Below are positions 1 to 8,295 of a stretch of 64,000 nt of DNA, piece after piece. A model generated the notes under the pieces. It ran no database searches. It was given only the letters and a program-made list of their open reading frames with translations, and had not been told where the DNA came from. Both the position numbers and the translations under genes were made by a program. Numbering within the stretch: the stretch's first letter is position 1; every line of letters starts with the position of its first letter. Origin of the DNA: RHKX01 sp046330285 (GTDB lineage: Bacteria > Actinomycetota > Thermoleophilia > Solirubrobacterales > 70-9); contig JAXLSX010000004.1 of NCBI GenBank assembly GCA_046330285.1, positions 1 through 64,000 on the forward strand, given 5' to 3'.

Positions 1-146
1 CGCTGGAGCTTGACGCCCCCGGTCCCGTCGCCGGTCTTCGGCGGCTTGGCCCAGCCGGGACCGGCGAGGATCAGCAGTCCGAGAACCGCCGCGAGCAGCG
101 AGATGACCATGGCGCTGCCCCCGCGCCGGATGCCGTGAAATTGCAT
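1..146 (-). CDS. Secreted protein, 5' part only (probable PQQ-type sugar dehydrogenase paralogue)
   Basis: Reading leftward from an ATG at 146, the first 48 codons are present and the gene runs off the window. The product starts MQFHGIRRGG and has a hydrophobic stretch of about 20 residues ending AGPGWAKPP, a signal peptide. The mature part begins TGDGTGGVKLQ, which resembles the GRGGVRLTEVG that opens the mature sugar dehydrogenase encoded just upstream (167-1429). I infer a second, tandem copy of that family, but the fragment is too short to prove it. Only 20 nt separate the two genes, so one operon is likely. Confidence 0.7.
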   Translation of the reverse strand, partial: MQFHGIRRGGSAMVISLLAAVLGLLILAGPGWAKPPKTGDGTGGVKLQ

Positions 147-166
147 CGCGGCAGGGTATCGCGGGG

Positions 167-1429
167 TTAACGCGCCGGCTGCAGTTCGTATACGGGTCCC
201 GAGATCGAGACCACGTAGACGGTGCCGTCGGCGCCCTCGCCGAAGCTCGCGAGCCGGGCGACGTCGGGACCGAGCGCGACGTCGTCGGTGGCCGGCCGGC
301 CCGGCCGCGGGGTGAAGCTGCGGAGCTCACCCTTGCAGAGGTCGCCGTAGAGGTAGCGCCCGTAGAGCGTCTTCAGCGAGCGGTCGCGGACGACGAGGCC
401 GCCGGTGATCGAGCAGTTGCCGTCGGCGTGTGCAGCCGTCAGCACGGGCGGGATCGCGCCGTCGGGATCCTGATCGTCGTTGAACCGCTGGTCGCCCTCG
501 AACGCGGACCAGCCGAAGTTCGCGCCCGATCCCTCGCCGCGGCCGACGAGGTCGATCTCCTCGAGCGTGTCCTGGCCGACGTCTCCGATCGAGAAGTCGC
601 CGGTCTCGCGGTCGAACGAGAAGCGCCATGGATTGCGAAGCCCGTAGGAGTAGATCTCGGGGCGCGCGTCGGAGTCGTCGGCGAACGGGTTGCCGGGGGG
701 GATCGTGTAGGGCGACTTGCCGTCGGGCGTCGGATCGATCCGGAGGATCTTCCCGAGCAACGTCGTCAGGTCCAGGCCGTTGCGATTCGGGTCGCCGCCG
801 GAACCGCCGTCCCCGAGCCCGACGTAGAGGTCGCCGTCGGGGCCGAAGAGGAGCAGCCCGCCGTTGTGGTTCGGGTAGGGCTGATCGACGGCGAGGATCT
901 CGCGGCCGGTCGAGGTGTCCACGCTTCCGCCCTCGGCGCGGTACTCGACGACCCGGGTGTCGCCGTCGCGATTCGTGAAGTCGGCGTAGAGAAGACCCGA
1001 GTCGGCGTAGTCGGGCGCGAACGCGATCGAGAGCAGACCCTGCTCGCCGCCGCTGACGATGTCGTCGGAGACGTCGAGGAAAGTGCTCGAAGAGCCGTCG
1101 GGGGCGACGCGCTGGACGGTCCCGCCCTGCTCGACGACGTAGATGTCGGGGCCGTCCCCGGCCGGCTGGGTGACGTAGAGGGGGAGGTCGAACTCGCCGA
1201 CCTCGGTCAGCCGGACGCCGCCGCGGCCGCTGCCGACGTCGCCCTCGGGGGTCGTCGCGATCGATCCCGGCGGGGCGGTGTCGATTCCGGTGTCGTCGCT
1301 GCCGCCGCATCCCGTGACGAGCGCCGCGACCAGCACGGCGAGGACGACGAGGGCGCTACTCGCCGTGGGTGACGACCTGGCCCTTGTCGTTGACGGTCGC
1401 CTTCGGCGCCTTGTCGTCGATCGTGACAA
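167..1429 (-). CDS. PQQ-dependent sugar dehydrogenase (glucose/sorbosone dehydrogenase family) lipoprotein
   Basis: Extracytoplasmic six-bladed beta-propeller oxidoreductase of the soluble aldose/sorbosone dehydrogenase family; the natural substrate cannot be told. Residues 26-41 are a hydrophobic segment ending LVTGC, a lipobox with C41 as lipid anchor. Family motifs are clear: EQGLLSIAFAPDY, NHNGGLLLFGPDGDLYVGLGDGG-like segment near residue 190 (with the His used as base), SYGLRNPWRFSFD, and GDVGQ. The only start that keeps the signal peptide is a TTG at 1429, giving an Arg-rich n-region and a 74-nt overlap with the upstream lipoprotein gene; no ATG/GTG lies between, so either the overlap is real or the start is unusual. 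The next gene downstream appears to be a paralogue. Confidence 0.88.
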   Translation of the reverse strand: MSRSTTRRRRRPSTTRARSSPTASSALVVLAVLVAALVTGCGGSDDTGIDTAPPGSIATTPEGDVGSGRGGVRLTEVGEFDLPLYVTQPAGDGPDIYVVEQGGTVQRVAPDGSSSTFLDVSDDIVSGGEQGLLSIAFAPDYADSGLLYADFTNRDGDTRVVEYRAEGGSVDTSTGREILAVDQPYPNHNGGLLLFGPDGDLYVGLGDGGSGGDPNRNGLDLTTLLGKILRIDPTPDGKSPYTIPPGNPFADDSDARPEIYSYGLRNPWRFSFDRETGDFSIGDVGQDTLEEIDLVGRGEGSGANFGWSAFEGDQRFNDDQDPDGAIPPVLTAAHADGNCSITGGLVVRDRSLKTLYGRYLYGDLCKGELRSFTPRPGRPATDDVALGPDVARLASFGEGADGTVYVVSISGPVYELQPAR

Positions 1430-1988
1430 CGAACTCGCCCTTGACCTCTCCGCCGTCGGCGGTGACGGCCTTGGCTTGCCCGTCGAGACCGGCCTCGACG
1501 CGGTAGTGGAGAGTGTAGGTACCGGCTTCGACGGCGGTGACCCTCCAGACGATCGTCTTCTCCTCGCCCGGGTCGAGCGGGCCGAAGCCGAAGGTGTTGG
1601 TCTGGGCGCGAAGGCCGCCGGAGATGCCCTTCGGGATCGGATCGTCGGTCGCCCGCGGGTACTTGTCCTCGAGGATCCAGACGGGCCGGCTCGGGTTCGA
1701 GGCGTTCGGGTCGTCGATCTGGGTCGAGAAGGAGCCGTCGGCGTCGCCGTCGTCGGTCTCGATCGTGAAGGCGAGCTCCGGGAGGGGCTCGTCGCCGGTG
1801 TTCTTGACGCCGAGCAGGAGGTCGGAGGTGAGCGCGAGCCGCTGCTCGGTCGGGAACTTCGCCTTGGTCACCTCGACCGGGAAGTCGCCGGAGGGCTCGT
1901 TCGCGTTCTGCTGGTTCGTCGAATCGTCGCCGCCGCACGAGGCGAGCAGCCCGGCCGCGAGCATCGAGGCGGCGATCGTCGCCGCCAT
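1356..1988 (-). CDS. Lipoprotein of unknown function
   Basis: About 210 residues. It opens with MAATIAASMLAAGLLASCGG, a lipoprotein signal with the lipobox LASC, so the protein is exported and membrane-anchored. The mature part (positions rich in Asp/Glu/Pro) has an all-beta look, with segments such as LGVKNTGDEPLPELAF and TIVWRVTAVEAGTYTLHYRVEAG that resemble DUF4352- or CARDB-like immunoglobulin folds; I do not recognise a named family. The start at 1988 gives no positive n-region; a longer frame (GTG 2111 or TTG 2060, the latter after a GGGGAGGAGA stretch) would add a KRSRRR segment, so the start is uncertain. It diverges from the MlaE operon and overlaps the sugar dehydrogenase gene. Confidence 0.75.
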   Translation of the reverse strand: MAATIAASMLAAGLLASCGGDDSTNQQNANEPSGDFPVEVTKAKFPTEQRLALTSDLLLGVKNTGDEPLPELAFTIETDDGDADGSFSTQIDDPNASNPSRPVWILEDKYPRATDDPIPKGISGGLRAQTNTFGFGPLDPGEEKTIVWRVTAVEAGTYTLHYRVEAGLDGQAKAVTADGGEVKGEFVVTIDDKAPKATVNDKGQVVTHGE

Positions 1989-2204
1989 CCGGCGCCGGCT
2001 CCGCTTCGTCGCCGCCGCGGATCGGTCCGTCCCGCCTTGCCTATCGGGTCTCCTCCCCAAAGCGCGGGCAACATACCACGGGGTCACCCGGGTCCCGGAG
2101 CGGTTTCCCACCCGTGGCGCTCACCTGCGGGTGGCGCTGCGCCTCGCGATGGACTAAGTTTCACCGCGAGGACGACGCGCAGGGGCGTTCCGTTCTCAGG
2201 AGAG

Positions 2205-3011
2205 ATGGTCAGATCCGCAGCCGATAGGGCGTTCCTACCCGCCAAGAGCCTGTTCGAGCAGGTCGGGAACATGATGATCCTGACCGGCAAGACGATCGTG
2301 GCGACGGTCAAGCCTCCGTACCCGTACGGAGGCGAGTTCGTCAGCCAGTTCCTCTTCGCCCTCCAGCTCTGCTGGTTCCCGCTGCTGATCAGCACGGTCG
2401 CCTTCGGGTTCGGCGCGCCGGGCCTCCAGGCCGCGAACTTCCTGACCCTGTTCGGCGCCCTCGACCGCCTCGGTGGCTTCTTCATCCTCGCCTCGGTCCG
2501 CGAGTTCGCACCGTTCGTGACCGCGGTCGTCGTCGCCGGCGTCGCGGGCACGGCCATCACCGCCGACCTCGGCGCCCGCAAGATCCGCGAGGAACTCGAC
2601 GCCCTGATGGTCCTCGGCGTCGACCCGATCAAGAACCTCGTCGTCCCCCGGTTCCTGAGCCTGATGCTGATCACCGGGCTCCTCAACATCTACGCCCTCC
2701 TGTTCGGGATCAGCGGCGGCATCTTCGCCGAGCTGACCTACGGGCAGCCGCTCGGCGGGTTCTTCGCGACGCTCTTCAACAACGCCTCCGTCACCGACCT
2801 CTGGGGGTCGGTCCTGAAAACGACTCTGTTCGGGGCGATCGTCGCGATCGTCTGCTCCTACAAGGGGATGAATGCGTCCGGAGGTGCGCAGGGCGTGGGC
2901 ACCGCCGTCAACGAGGCGGTCGTCATCGCCTTCATGGGCGTATTCGCGTTCAACTACGTCTTCACCCAGACGCTGCTCGCAACGCACCCCGAAATCAGCA
3001 CGATCAAGTGA
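2205..3011 (+). CDS. MlaE/YrbE-family ABC transporter permease (first of pair)
   Basis: 268 residues, the normal MlaE length. Inner-membrane permease of the MCE-type lipid ABC transporters. Hydrophobic segments match MlaE topology; the signature region EFAPFVTAVVVAGVAGTAITADLGARKIREELDAL is the conserved cytoplasmic coupling segment, and LVVPRFLSLMLITGLLNIYA follows as expected. The ATG at 2205 is chosen because AGGAGA lies 5 nt upstream; a longer open frame to 1278 runs antisense to the lipoprotein and has no family support. A TAAGTT hexamer at 2154-2159 could be the -10 box. First gene of an operon with a second permease and an MlaF-like ATPase; no MCE-domain gene follows. Confidence 0.93.
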   Translation: MVRSAADRAFLPAKSLFEQVGNMMILTGKTIVATVKPPYPYGGEFVSQFLFALQLCWFPLLISTVAFGFGAPGLQAANFLTLFGALDRLGGFFILASVREFAPFVTAVVVAGVAGTAITADLGARKIREELDALMVLGVDPIKNLVVPRFLSLMLITGLLNIYALLFGISGGIFAELTYGQPLGGFFATLFNNASVTDLWGSVLKTTLFGAIVAIVCSYKGMNASGGAQGVGTAVNEAVVIAFMGVFAFNYVFTQTLLATHPEISTIK

Positions 3012-3024
3012 CGAGGCGGGCGTA

Positions 3025-3819
3025 GTGGGCTGGCTGGCTATTCCACGCGAGTGGCTCACCTCGATGGGGGAGATCTCGCGGTTCTGCCTGCGGGTCATGG
3101 GCCTCGTCTACTCGGGCCGCGTCTTCCAGTTCTTCGGCGAGGCGCTGCGCCAGGCCGGCGTCCTGATCCTCGGCTCGACGATCGTCATCTGGGGCCTCGT
3201 CTTCATCCTCGGCCTCCAGTGCGGGATCGAGGGGGCGTACTTCACGCGCTCGGTCGGCGCTCCCGCCTACGCGGGCAACTTCGCCGCCTGGTGCGACCTC
3301 CGCGAGGTCATCCCCTACGCCTTCGGCTACATGATGAGCGCCAAGGTCGGCACCGGAATCGTCGCCGAGCTCGGCGCGATGCGGATCTCCGACGAGATCG
3401 ACGCGCTCGAGGTGATGGGCATCCAGCCGGTCACGTTCCTCGCCGCGACCCGCCTGCTGGCCGCCTGGATGACGCTTCCCTTCATGTACCTGGCGGCGAT
3501 CGGCGTCGGCTTCGTCGCCTCCTACATCGCCGTCGTCGAGCAGATCGGCGACACGTCGAGCGGCGGCTACTTATTGATCTTCTGGATGTTCCAGAACCCA
3601 CCCGACCTCATATTCAGCGTCATCAAGGGGATGATGATGGCGACGGCCATCGTCCTCGTGGGCTGTTACTACGGCTATACCGCCTCCGGCGGCCCGGTCG
3701 GAGTGGGTACGGCCACCGCGAAGTCGATGGTGCTCAACATCGTGCTCGTCCACATCATCGGAATGATGGGCACGCTGGTCTTCTGGGGAGCGAATCCAAG
3801 GGCCCCGATCGGCGGCTGA
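3025..3819 (+). CDS. MlaE/YrbE-family ABC transporter permease (second of pair)
   Basis: 264 residues from a GTG at 3025, chosen because GAGGCGGG sits 6 nt upstream and the start falls 13 nt after the previous stop. Sequence from the coupling region (VIPYAFGYMMSAKVGTGIVAELGAMRISDEIDAL) is typical of the YrbE B-type partner of actinobacterial Mce systems; it differs enough from the first permease to suggest a heterodimer. A Cys-containing extracellular loop (GLQCGIEGAYFTRSVG, then WCDL) is present here and not in the partner. Operon with the flanking permease and ATPase. Confidence 0.92.
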   Translation: MGWLAIPREWLTSMGEISRFCLRVMGLVYSGRVFQFFGEALRQAGVLILGSTIVIWGLVFILGLQCGIEGAYFTRSVGAPAYAGNFAAWCDLREVIPYAFGYMMSAKVGTGIVAELGAMRISDEIDALEVMGIQPVTFLAATRLLAAWMTLPFMYLAAIGVGFVASYIAVVEQIGDTSSGGYLLIFWMFQNPPDLIFSVIKGMMMATAIVLVGCYYGYTASGGPVGVGTATAKSMVLNIVLVHIIGMMGTLVFWGANPRAPIGG

Positions 3820-3844
3820 GAGAATCTGAGGCAGGAGGAGAACG

Positions 3845-4813
3845 ATGGCTGAAGAGAACACGGAGCAGCACATGCACGAGGGCCGCCCGGTCCCGACCCC
3901 GCCCGCCCAGGCGCCGGCGAGCGGGCCGATCGGCGGCGACCCCGATTCGGCGGCTCCCGAGCTCGGCAAGCTCAACGTCGACTACACGATCCCGGGCGTC
4001 GAGCCCGACGACACGGATCCCTACCGCTGGCACACGGGCGAGAAGCGCGACCACGGCGGCACCGACGCGATCGAGGTCATCGACCTCGTCAAGCAGTTCG
4101 GTTCGACGCGGATCCAGAACGGCCTCAACCTCGGCCTGCCCGACGACGAGGTCTCGATGGTGCTGGGCCCGTCAGGTACCGGCAAGAGCGTGCTCATCAA
4201 ACTGATCGTCGGCCTGCTCTACCCGGACGCGGGCGACATCCTCGTCCACGGCGAGTCGGTCCCGAACATGACCGACGACGAGCTCTTCGAGATGCGCAAG
4301 AAGTTCGGCCTGCTGTTCCAGGACGGCGCGCTGTTCGGCTCGATGAACATCTACGACAACACGGCCTTCCCGCTGCGCCAGCACACGGACAAGTCCGAGG
4401 ACGAGATCTCCGAGATCGTCAACCGGCGACTCGGCGAGGTCGGCCTCGCCGAAGCTCACTACAAGATGCCGAACGAGCTCTCGGGCGGCATGCGCAAGCG
4501 CGCCGGCTTCGCCCGGGCCCTCGTGCTCGATCCGGCGATCGTCTTCTTCGACGAGCCCGACTCCGGCCTCGACCCGGTCCGCACCGCGCTGCTCTGCGAG
4601 CTGATCCGCGAGGTCCACGAGGAGAACGGCGGCTGCTACATGGTGATCAGCCACGACCTCGGCACCGCCCGCCGGATCGCGGACTTCATCGCCGTCCTCT
4701 GGAAGGGCCGGATCGTCGAGAGCGGCCCGAGCGAGGAGCTGTTCAACTCGGACAACGACTTCGTCCGCCAGTTCCTCAACGCAGAAGTAGAAGGCCCCCT
4801 CGCAATGGACTAG
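3845..4813 (+). CDS. MlaF/Mkl-type ABC transporter ATP-binding protein
   Basis: 322-residue ATPase that would energise the two MlaE permeases. Walker A GPSGTGKS (residues 108-115), Q-loop LLFQDGALFGSM typical of MlaF, signature LSGGMRKR, Walker B IVFFDEPDSGLDP, and H-loop SHD are all intact. It carries about 75 extra hydrophilic residues at the N-terminus, rich in Pro/Asp/Glu, before the first beta-strand (IEVIDLVKQFG); this is longer than usual and of unknown role. A strong ribosome site (GGCAGGAGGAG) precedes ATG 3845. The normal MCE substrate-carrier genes are absent downstream. Confidence 0.94.
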   Translation: MAEENTEQHMHEGRPVPTPPAQAPASGPIGGDPDSAAPELGKLNVDYTIPGVEPDDTDPYRWHTGEKRDHGGTDAIEVIDLVKQFGSTRIQNGLNLGLPDDEVSMVLGPSGTGKSVLIKLIVGLLYPDAGDILVHGESVPNMTDDELFEMRKKFGLLFQDGALFGSMNIYDNTAFPLRQHTDKSEDEISEIVNRRLGEVGLAEAHYKMPNELSGGMRKRAGFARALVLDPAIVFFDEPDSGLDPVRTALLCELIREVHEENGGCYMVISHDLGTARRIADFIAVLWKGRIVESGPSEELFNSDNDFVRQFLNAEVEGPLAMD

Positions 4814-4866
4814 GCCTGGCGGCGCGGGAACGCGCTGCTCGGCGTCATCGGGCGGCTCACGGCCAA

Positions 4867-4884
4867 CTAGGCGGACTCGCCTAG
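4867..4884. terminator. Inverted repeat, possible terminator or operator
   Basis: CTAGGCG and CGCCTAG form a perfect 7-bp stem with a GACT loop between the ATPase stop (4813) and the MMPL gene. There is no T-run. It lies only 26 nt before the predicted -10 box of the MMPL gene, so it could also be a repressor site. Confidence 0.4.
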
Positions 4885-4909
4885 AAGCGAAGTCGGACGG
4901 CGGGGCACC

Positions 4910-4915
4910 TAACCT
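4910..4915 (+). promoter_or_regulatory. -10 element of a leaderless promoter (MMPL gene)
   Basis: TAACCT ends 6 nt before ATG 4922, so transcription would begin at or next to the start codon. No ribosome-binding sequence is present. The same geometry recurs at many genes in this window. Confidence 0.45.
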
Positions 4916-4921
4916 TTGAGC

Positions 4922-7501
4922 ATGCGGCGGGTTCTGGGGCGCATAGGAGAGTGGTCCGTCACCCATCCGGGTGCGGCGATCGCCGGTGTCGTCTCGGTCG
5001 TCGCGATCGTCGCCGTCGTCGGGGCGTTGCGGCTGTCGCCGGACGCCGGGACCGACAAGCTCGTCGACAACGGCTCGGCGGCCTACGAGGGGACGCAGAA
5101 GTTCAGGGAGCGCTTCGGTGACGATGCGATCGTCGTCCTCGCCGAGGGCGATCTGAAGAAGCTGATGCTGACGAGCGACGTCGACCGGCTGCTCGCGCTC
5201 GAGACCTGCCTGGCGGGCCGGCCCGACGCGAGCGGGCAGTTCGCCGCCCCGGTCTGCCAGGACATCGCCGACCTCGGGGCGACACGGGTCGTCTTCGGCC
5301 CCGCGACGTTCATCAACGAGGCGGCGGCGCGCTCGAACGAGGCGATCGCCGAGCAGCTCCAGGCGCTCAAGGGCGCCTCGCCCGCCGAACAGCAGCAGGC
5401 GCTGCAGCAGTTCCTCCGGACCGGGCTCAACCCGGCGACGGTGCTGCAGGGCCTCTCGATCGACAATGCCCAGTTCGTCTCCTCGATCGTCTTCGACCAA
5501 ACCCTGCCCGGCGCTCCGCCGAAGTCGAAGTTCGGATACCTGTTCCCGAGCGACCGCGGCGCGCTGATCTCGATCCGCCTCCAGCCCGACGTCTCCGAAT
5601 CCGAGCGCCGCGACGCGATCGCGCTGATCCGCGAGGCGATCGGGGACGAGCAGTTCGCGCTGAAGGACGGCAGCTACGAGATCTCGGGCATCCCAGTCGT
5701 GGTGCAGGGCCTCGCCGACGAGCTCGGCGGGCAGATCGCACTGCTCTTCTCGGCCGCTCTGGTCGTCATGGCCTTCGTGCTGCTCATGGTGTTCGGCCCG
5801 CCGCTGCGGCTGTTGCCGCTGGTCACCGCCGTCGGTTCGGCCGGCTTCGCGTTCGGGCTCCTGTCGCTGCTCGGCGGCTCGCTGACGATGGCCTCGGTGG
5901 CGGTGCTCCCGGTCGTCATCGGACTGGCCGTCGACTACGCGATCCAGCTCCAGGCGCGCTTCCGCGAGGCCGCCGCCGAGGGCAGACGCCCGCCCGCCGC
6001 CGCCGTGTTCGCGGCGGTCCGTGGCGGGCCCGTGATCGCCACCGCCGCCCTCGCGACCGGCGTCGGCTTCCTGACCCTGACCCTGTCGCCGATCCCGATG
6101 GTGCGCGAGTTCGCGATCGCTCTCGTCGCCGGGATCGCCGCCGCCCTCGCGATCTCGCTGACGGCGGGGCTGGCGGCGCTGTCGATGGCCCGGGCTCCCG
6201 AGCCCGGCGCGAAGGGACCGCGTCGGCGCGGGGAGGGGGCGCGGGGCGACGCCGGGCAATCCCTCGCCGCCGTCCGCGAGCGCGCGTCGGCGATCGCCGG
6301 GACGGTGCGCCGGCGCGGCGTCGACGTCTGGAGCCGGGCGCTCGCCGCCGCGATCCAGCAGCCCGGCCGCGTGTTGATCGTCGCCACGCTGCTGGCGGCG
6401 ACCGGCTGGATCGCGGGCACGGGGACGAAGGTGGTCTCCGACATCCGCGAGCTCGTCCCCTCCGATCTGCCGGCGCTGCAGTCCGTCGACCGGCTTCAGG
6501 CCGCCACCGGCGTCTCGCAGGAGCTCGACGTCGTCCTCTCCGGGGACGTGACGTCGCCGGCGGCGATCACATGGATGAGTGACTTCAAGCAGCGGGTGCT
6601 GTCCGAGCACGGGTACGGCCCGGACACCCCGAACTGCCTGTCGGAGTCGGCCGAGCTCTGTCCCGGACCGGCGCTCTCCGACCTCTTCGACCTCACCTCC
6701 GGCGCCCCGGTCGATCAGGGCCGGATCGACGCCGTCCTCGGGGCGGTCCCCGAGTACTTCTCGCAGGCGATCCTGTCGCGCTCCGACTCGGGCGACGTCG
6801 CGGCGATGTCGTTCCTGATCCCGGTGATGCCGCTCGACGAGCAGGAGCAGCTCGTCGCCGACATCCGCTCCGAGCTCGATCCGCCCGACGGCGTCGACGC
6901 CGAGGTCGTCGGCCTGCCGGTCCTCACCGCCGACGCGAGCGCCGAGCTCTCCGGCTCCCGCTACTGGCTTGCGGTCGCGGGCCTGTTCGCGGTCGGCCTC
7001 GTGCTCCTCGCCGTCTACCGGTCGGTCTCGCGAGCGTTGGTCCCGCTGCTGCCGATCGCCCTCGCCACCGGATGGTCGGCGCTCGTCCTCGAGGCGATCG
7101 ACATCCCGCTCAACCCGATGTCGGCGACGCTCGGTGCGCTCGTGATCGCCGTCGCGACGGAGTTCAGCGTCATCCTCGCCGCCCGCTACCACGAGGAGCG
7201 CGGCCGTGGGCTCAGCGTCGGCGAGGCGCTGCGTTCGACCTACGCCCGGACCGGGACCGCCGTGCTCGCGTCGGGCGTCACGTCGATCGCCGGTTTCGGC
7301 GTGCTCGCATTCAGCCGGATCACGATGCTCCGCGACTTCGGCATCGTCACCGTGGTCGACCTGACCGTCGCCCTCGCCGGGGTAATGCTCGTCCTGCCGG
7401 CGGCCCTCGTCTGGGCCGAGCAGGGCTTCCACCCGCTGCCCTCGGTGCGACGCCGGCTCCGCTCCTCGCGGGCGAGCAGGAGCGCCGACGCCCCGGCGTG
7501 A
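4922..7501 (+). CDS. MMPL/RND-family transporter
   Basis: 859-residue export protein of the RND superfamily (MMPL/HpnN-like). It has two repeats, each with one transmembrane helix, a periplasmic/extracellular domain of 170-200 residues and a five-helix bundle: helices near residues 12-34 and 265-420, then near 490-510 and 680-830. Motifs typical of the family are VIGLAVDYAIQLQARFREA in repeat 1 and VIAVATEFSVILAARYHEER in repeat 2; the Asp that carries protons in repeat 1 is replaced by Glu-Phe in repeat 2. A TTG two codons upstream is in frame, but the -10 geometry favours ATG 4922. It follows MlaEEF, which suggests a shared role in moving lipids or hydrophobic compounds. Confidence 0.9.
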   Translation: MRRVLGRIGEWSVTHPGAAIAGVVSVVAIVAVVGALRLSPDAGTDKLVDNGSAAYEGTQKFRERFGDDAIVVLAEGDLKKLMLTSDVDRLLALETCLAGRPDASGQFAAPVCQDIADLGATRVVFGPATFINEAAARSNEAIAEQLQALKGASPAEQQQALQQFLRTGLNPATVLQGLSIDNAQFVSSIVFDQTLPGAPPKSKFGYLFPSDRGALISIRLQPDVSESERRDAIALIREAIGDEQFALKDGSYEISGIPVVVQGLADELGGQIALLFSAALVVMAFVLLMVFGPPLRLLPLVTAVGSAGFAFGLLSLLGGSLTMASVAVLPVVIGLAVDYAIQLQARFREAAAEGRRPPAAAVFAAVRGGPVIATAALATGVGFLTLTLSPIPMVREFAIALVAGIAAALAISLTAGLAALSMARAPEPGAKGPRRRGEGARGDAGQSLAAVRERASAIAGTVRRRGVDVWSRALAAAIQQPGRVLIVATLLAATGWIAGTGTKVVSDIRELVPSDLPALQSVDRLQAATGVSQELDVVLSGDVTSPAAITWMSDFKQRVLSEHGYGPDTPNCLSESAELCPGPALSDLFDLTSGAPVDQGRIDAVLGAVPEYFSQAILSRSDSGDVAAMSFLIPVMPLDEQEQLVADIRSELDPPDGVDAEVVGLPVLTADASAELSGSRYWLAVAGLFAVGLVLLAVYRSVSRALVPLLPIALATGWSALVLEAIDIPLNPMSATLGALVIAVATEFSVILAARYHEERGRGLSVGEALRSTYARTGTAVLASGVTSIAGFGVLAFSRITMLRDFGIVTVVDLTVALAGVMLVLPAALVWAEQGFHPLPSVRRRLRSSRASRSADAPA

Positions 7502-7502
7502 G

Positions 7503-8294
7503 ATGAACGACGATCGCGGCAGCGGCGGCGGCTGGTGGCCGGACGAGCGGGACGACGAGCCCTCCGCGCCGCCGTGCGAGCGCGAGCGCGAGCCGAGCCG
7601 CCCGCCGCGCGGCCTCGAGAGTCGCGACCGGCCGCGGCCGAGCGGCCGCTACTCGATGTTCGTCGGCCTCGCCTTCGTCGCGCTGATCGTGGTCGCCCTG
7701 CTGAACCTGCTCAACGACGACGACGCCGGGATCGAGCTTGCGCGCGGCATGCCGCTGGCCGAGTTCGCCGTACCCGATGCGCTCGCCGGCATCGACGCCG
7801 ACGCCAACATCGCCCAGGACGACTGCGAGAGCTCGCGCAACCCCTGTCCGGAGGGCGACAGCCGCACGCCCGCCTGCCGGATCGACACCGAGGGGGCGAT
7901 CCGCGTCTGCGACCTGTTCGACCGCCCGCTCGCGATCTCGTTCTGGTTCACCCGCGGCGGCGACTGCATCCCGACCCAGAACGCCTTCGACCAGGTGGCG
8001 CGGCGCTATCGGGGGCGGGTCAACTTCCTCAGCGTCGACGTCCGCGACGATCCCGACACGGTCGCCGGGATCGTCCGCGACAACGGCTGGGACGTGCCCG
8101 TCGGGCTCGACCGCGACGGGGCCGTCTCGAACCTCTATCGCGTCGGCGTCTGCCCGACCATCGTCCTCGCCTATCCGGGCGGGATCGTCTACGACACCGC
8201 GATCCGCGCCGGCAACTTCGACGCCGGCGAGATCGACGACCTCGCCGGGCGCCTGCTTACGGCATCCCGCGAACGCGAGGCCGAGGTGCGCTGA
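7503..8294 (+). CDS. Membrane-anchored thioredoxin-fold protein lacking a CXXC motif
   Basis: 263 residues. A charged N-terminus of 50 residues precedes one transmembrane helix (about 51-70), followed by an exported TlpA/thioredoxin-like domain. The active-site position reads FWFTRGGDCIPTQ, with a single Cys (C155) where redox members have CXXC, while the cis-proline loop reads GVCPTIV with another Cys before the Pro (217-218). Extra cysteine pairs at about 108/115/125/136 could form structural disulfides. ATG is one base after the MMPL stop, so it is cotranscribed. Classical dithiol redox activity is doubtful; a peroxiredoxin-like or binding role is possible. Confidence 0.8.
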   Translation: MNDDRGSGGGWWPDERDDEPSAPPCEREREPSRPPRGLESRDRPRPSGRYSMFVGLAFVALIVVALLNLLNDDDAGIELARGMPLAEFAVPDALAGIDADANIAQDDCESSRNPCPEGDSRTPACRIDTEGAIRVCDLFDRPLAISFWFTRGGDCIPTQNAFDQVARRYRGRVNFLSVDVRDDPDTVAGIVRDNGWDVPVGLDRDGAVSNLYRVGVCPTIVLAYPGGIVYDTAIRAGNFDAGEIDDLAGRLLTASREREAEVR

Positions 8295-8295
8295 G

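Noticed and set aside
1278..2204. N-terminal extension of the first MlaE permease by about 300 residues
   Set aside because: The extension is antisense to the lipoprotein gene; ATG 2205 has a good ribosome site and gives the family length.
4172..7432. Very long open frame on the minus strand (over 1000 codons) across the ATPase and MMPL genes
   Set aside because: It is antisense to two well-supported genes, has low-complexity Arg/Asp/Gly composition and no recognisable motif. Such frames arise from the codon bias of GC-rich DNA.
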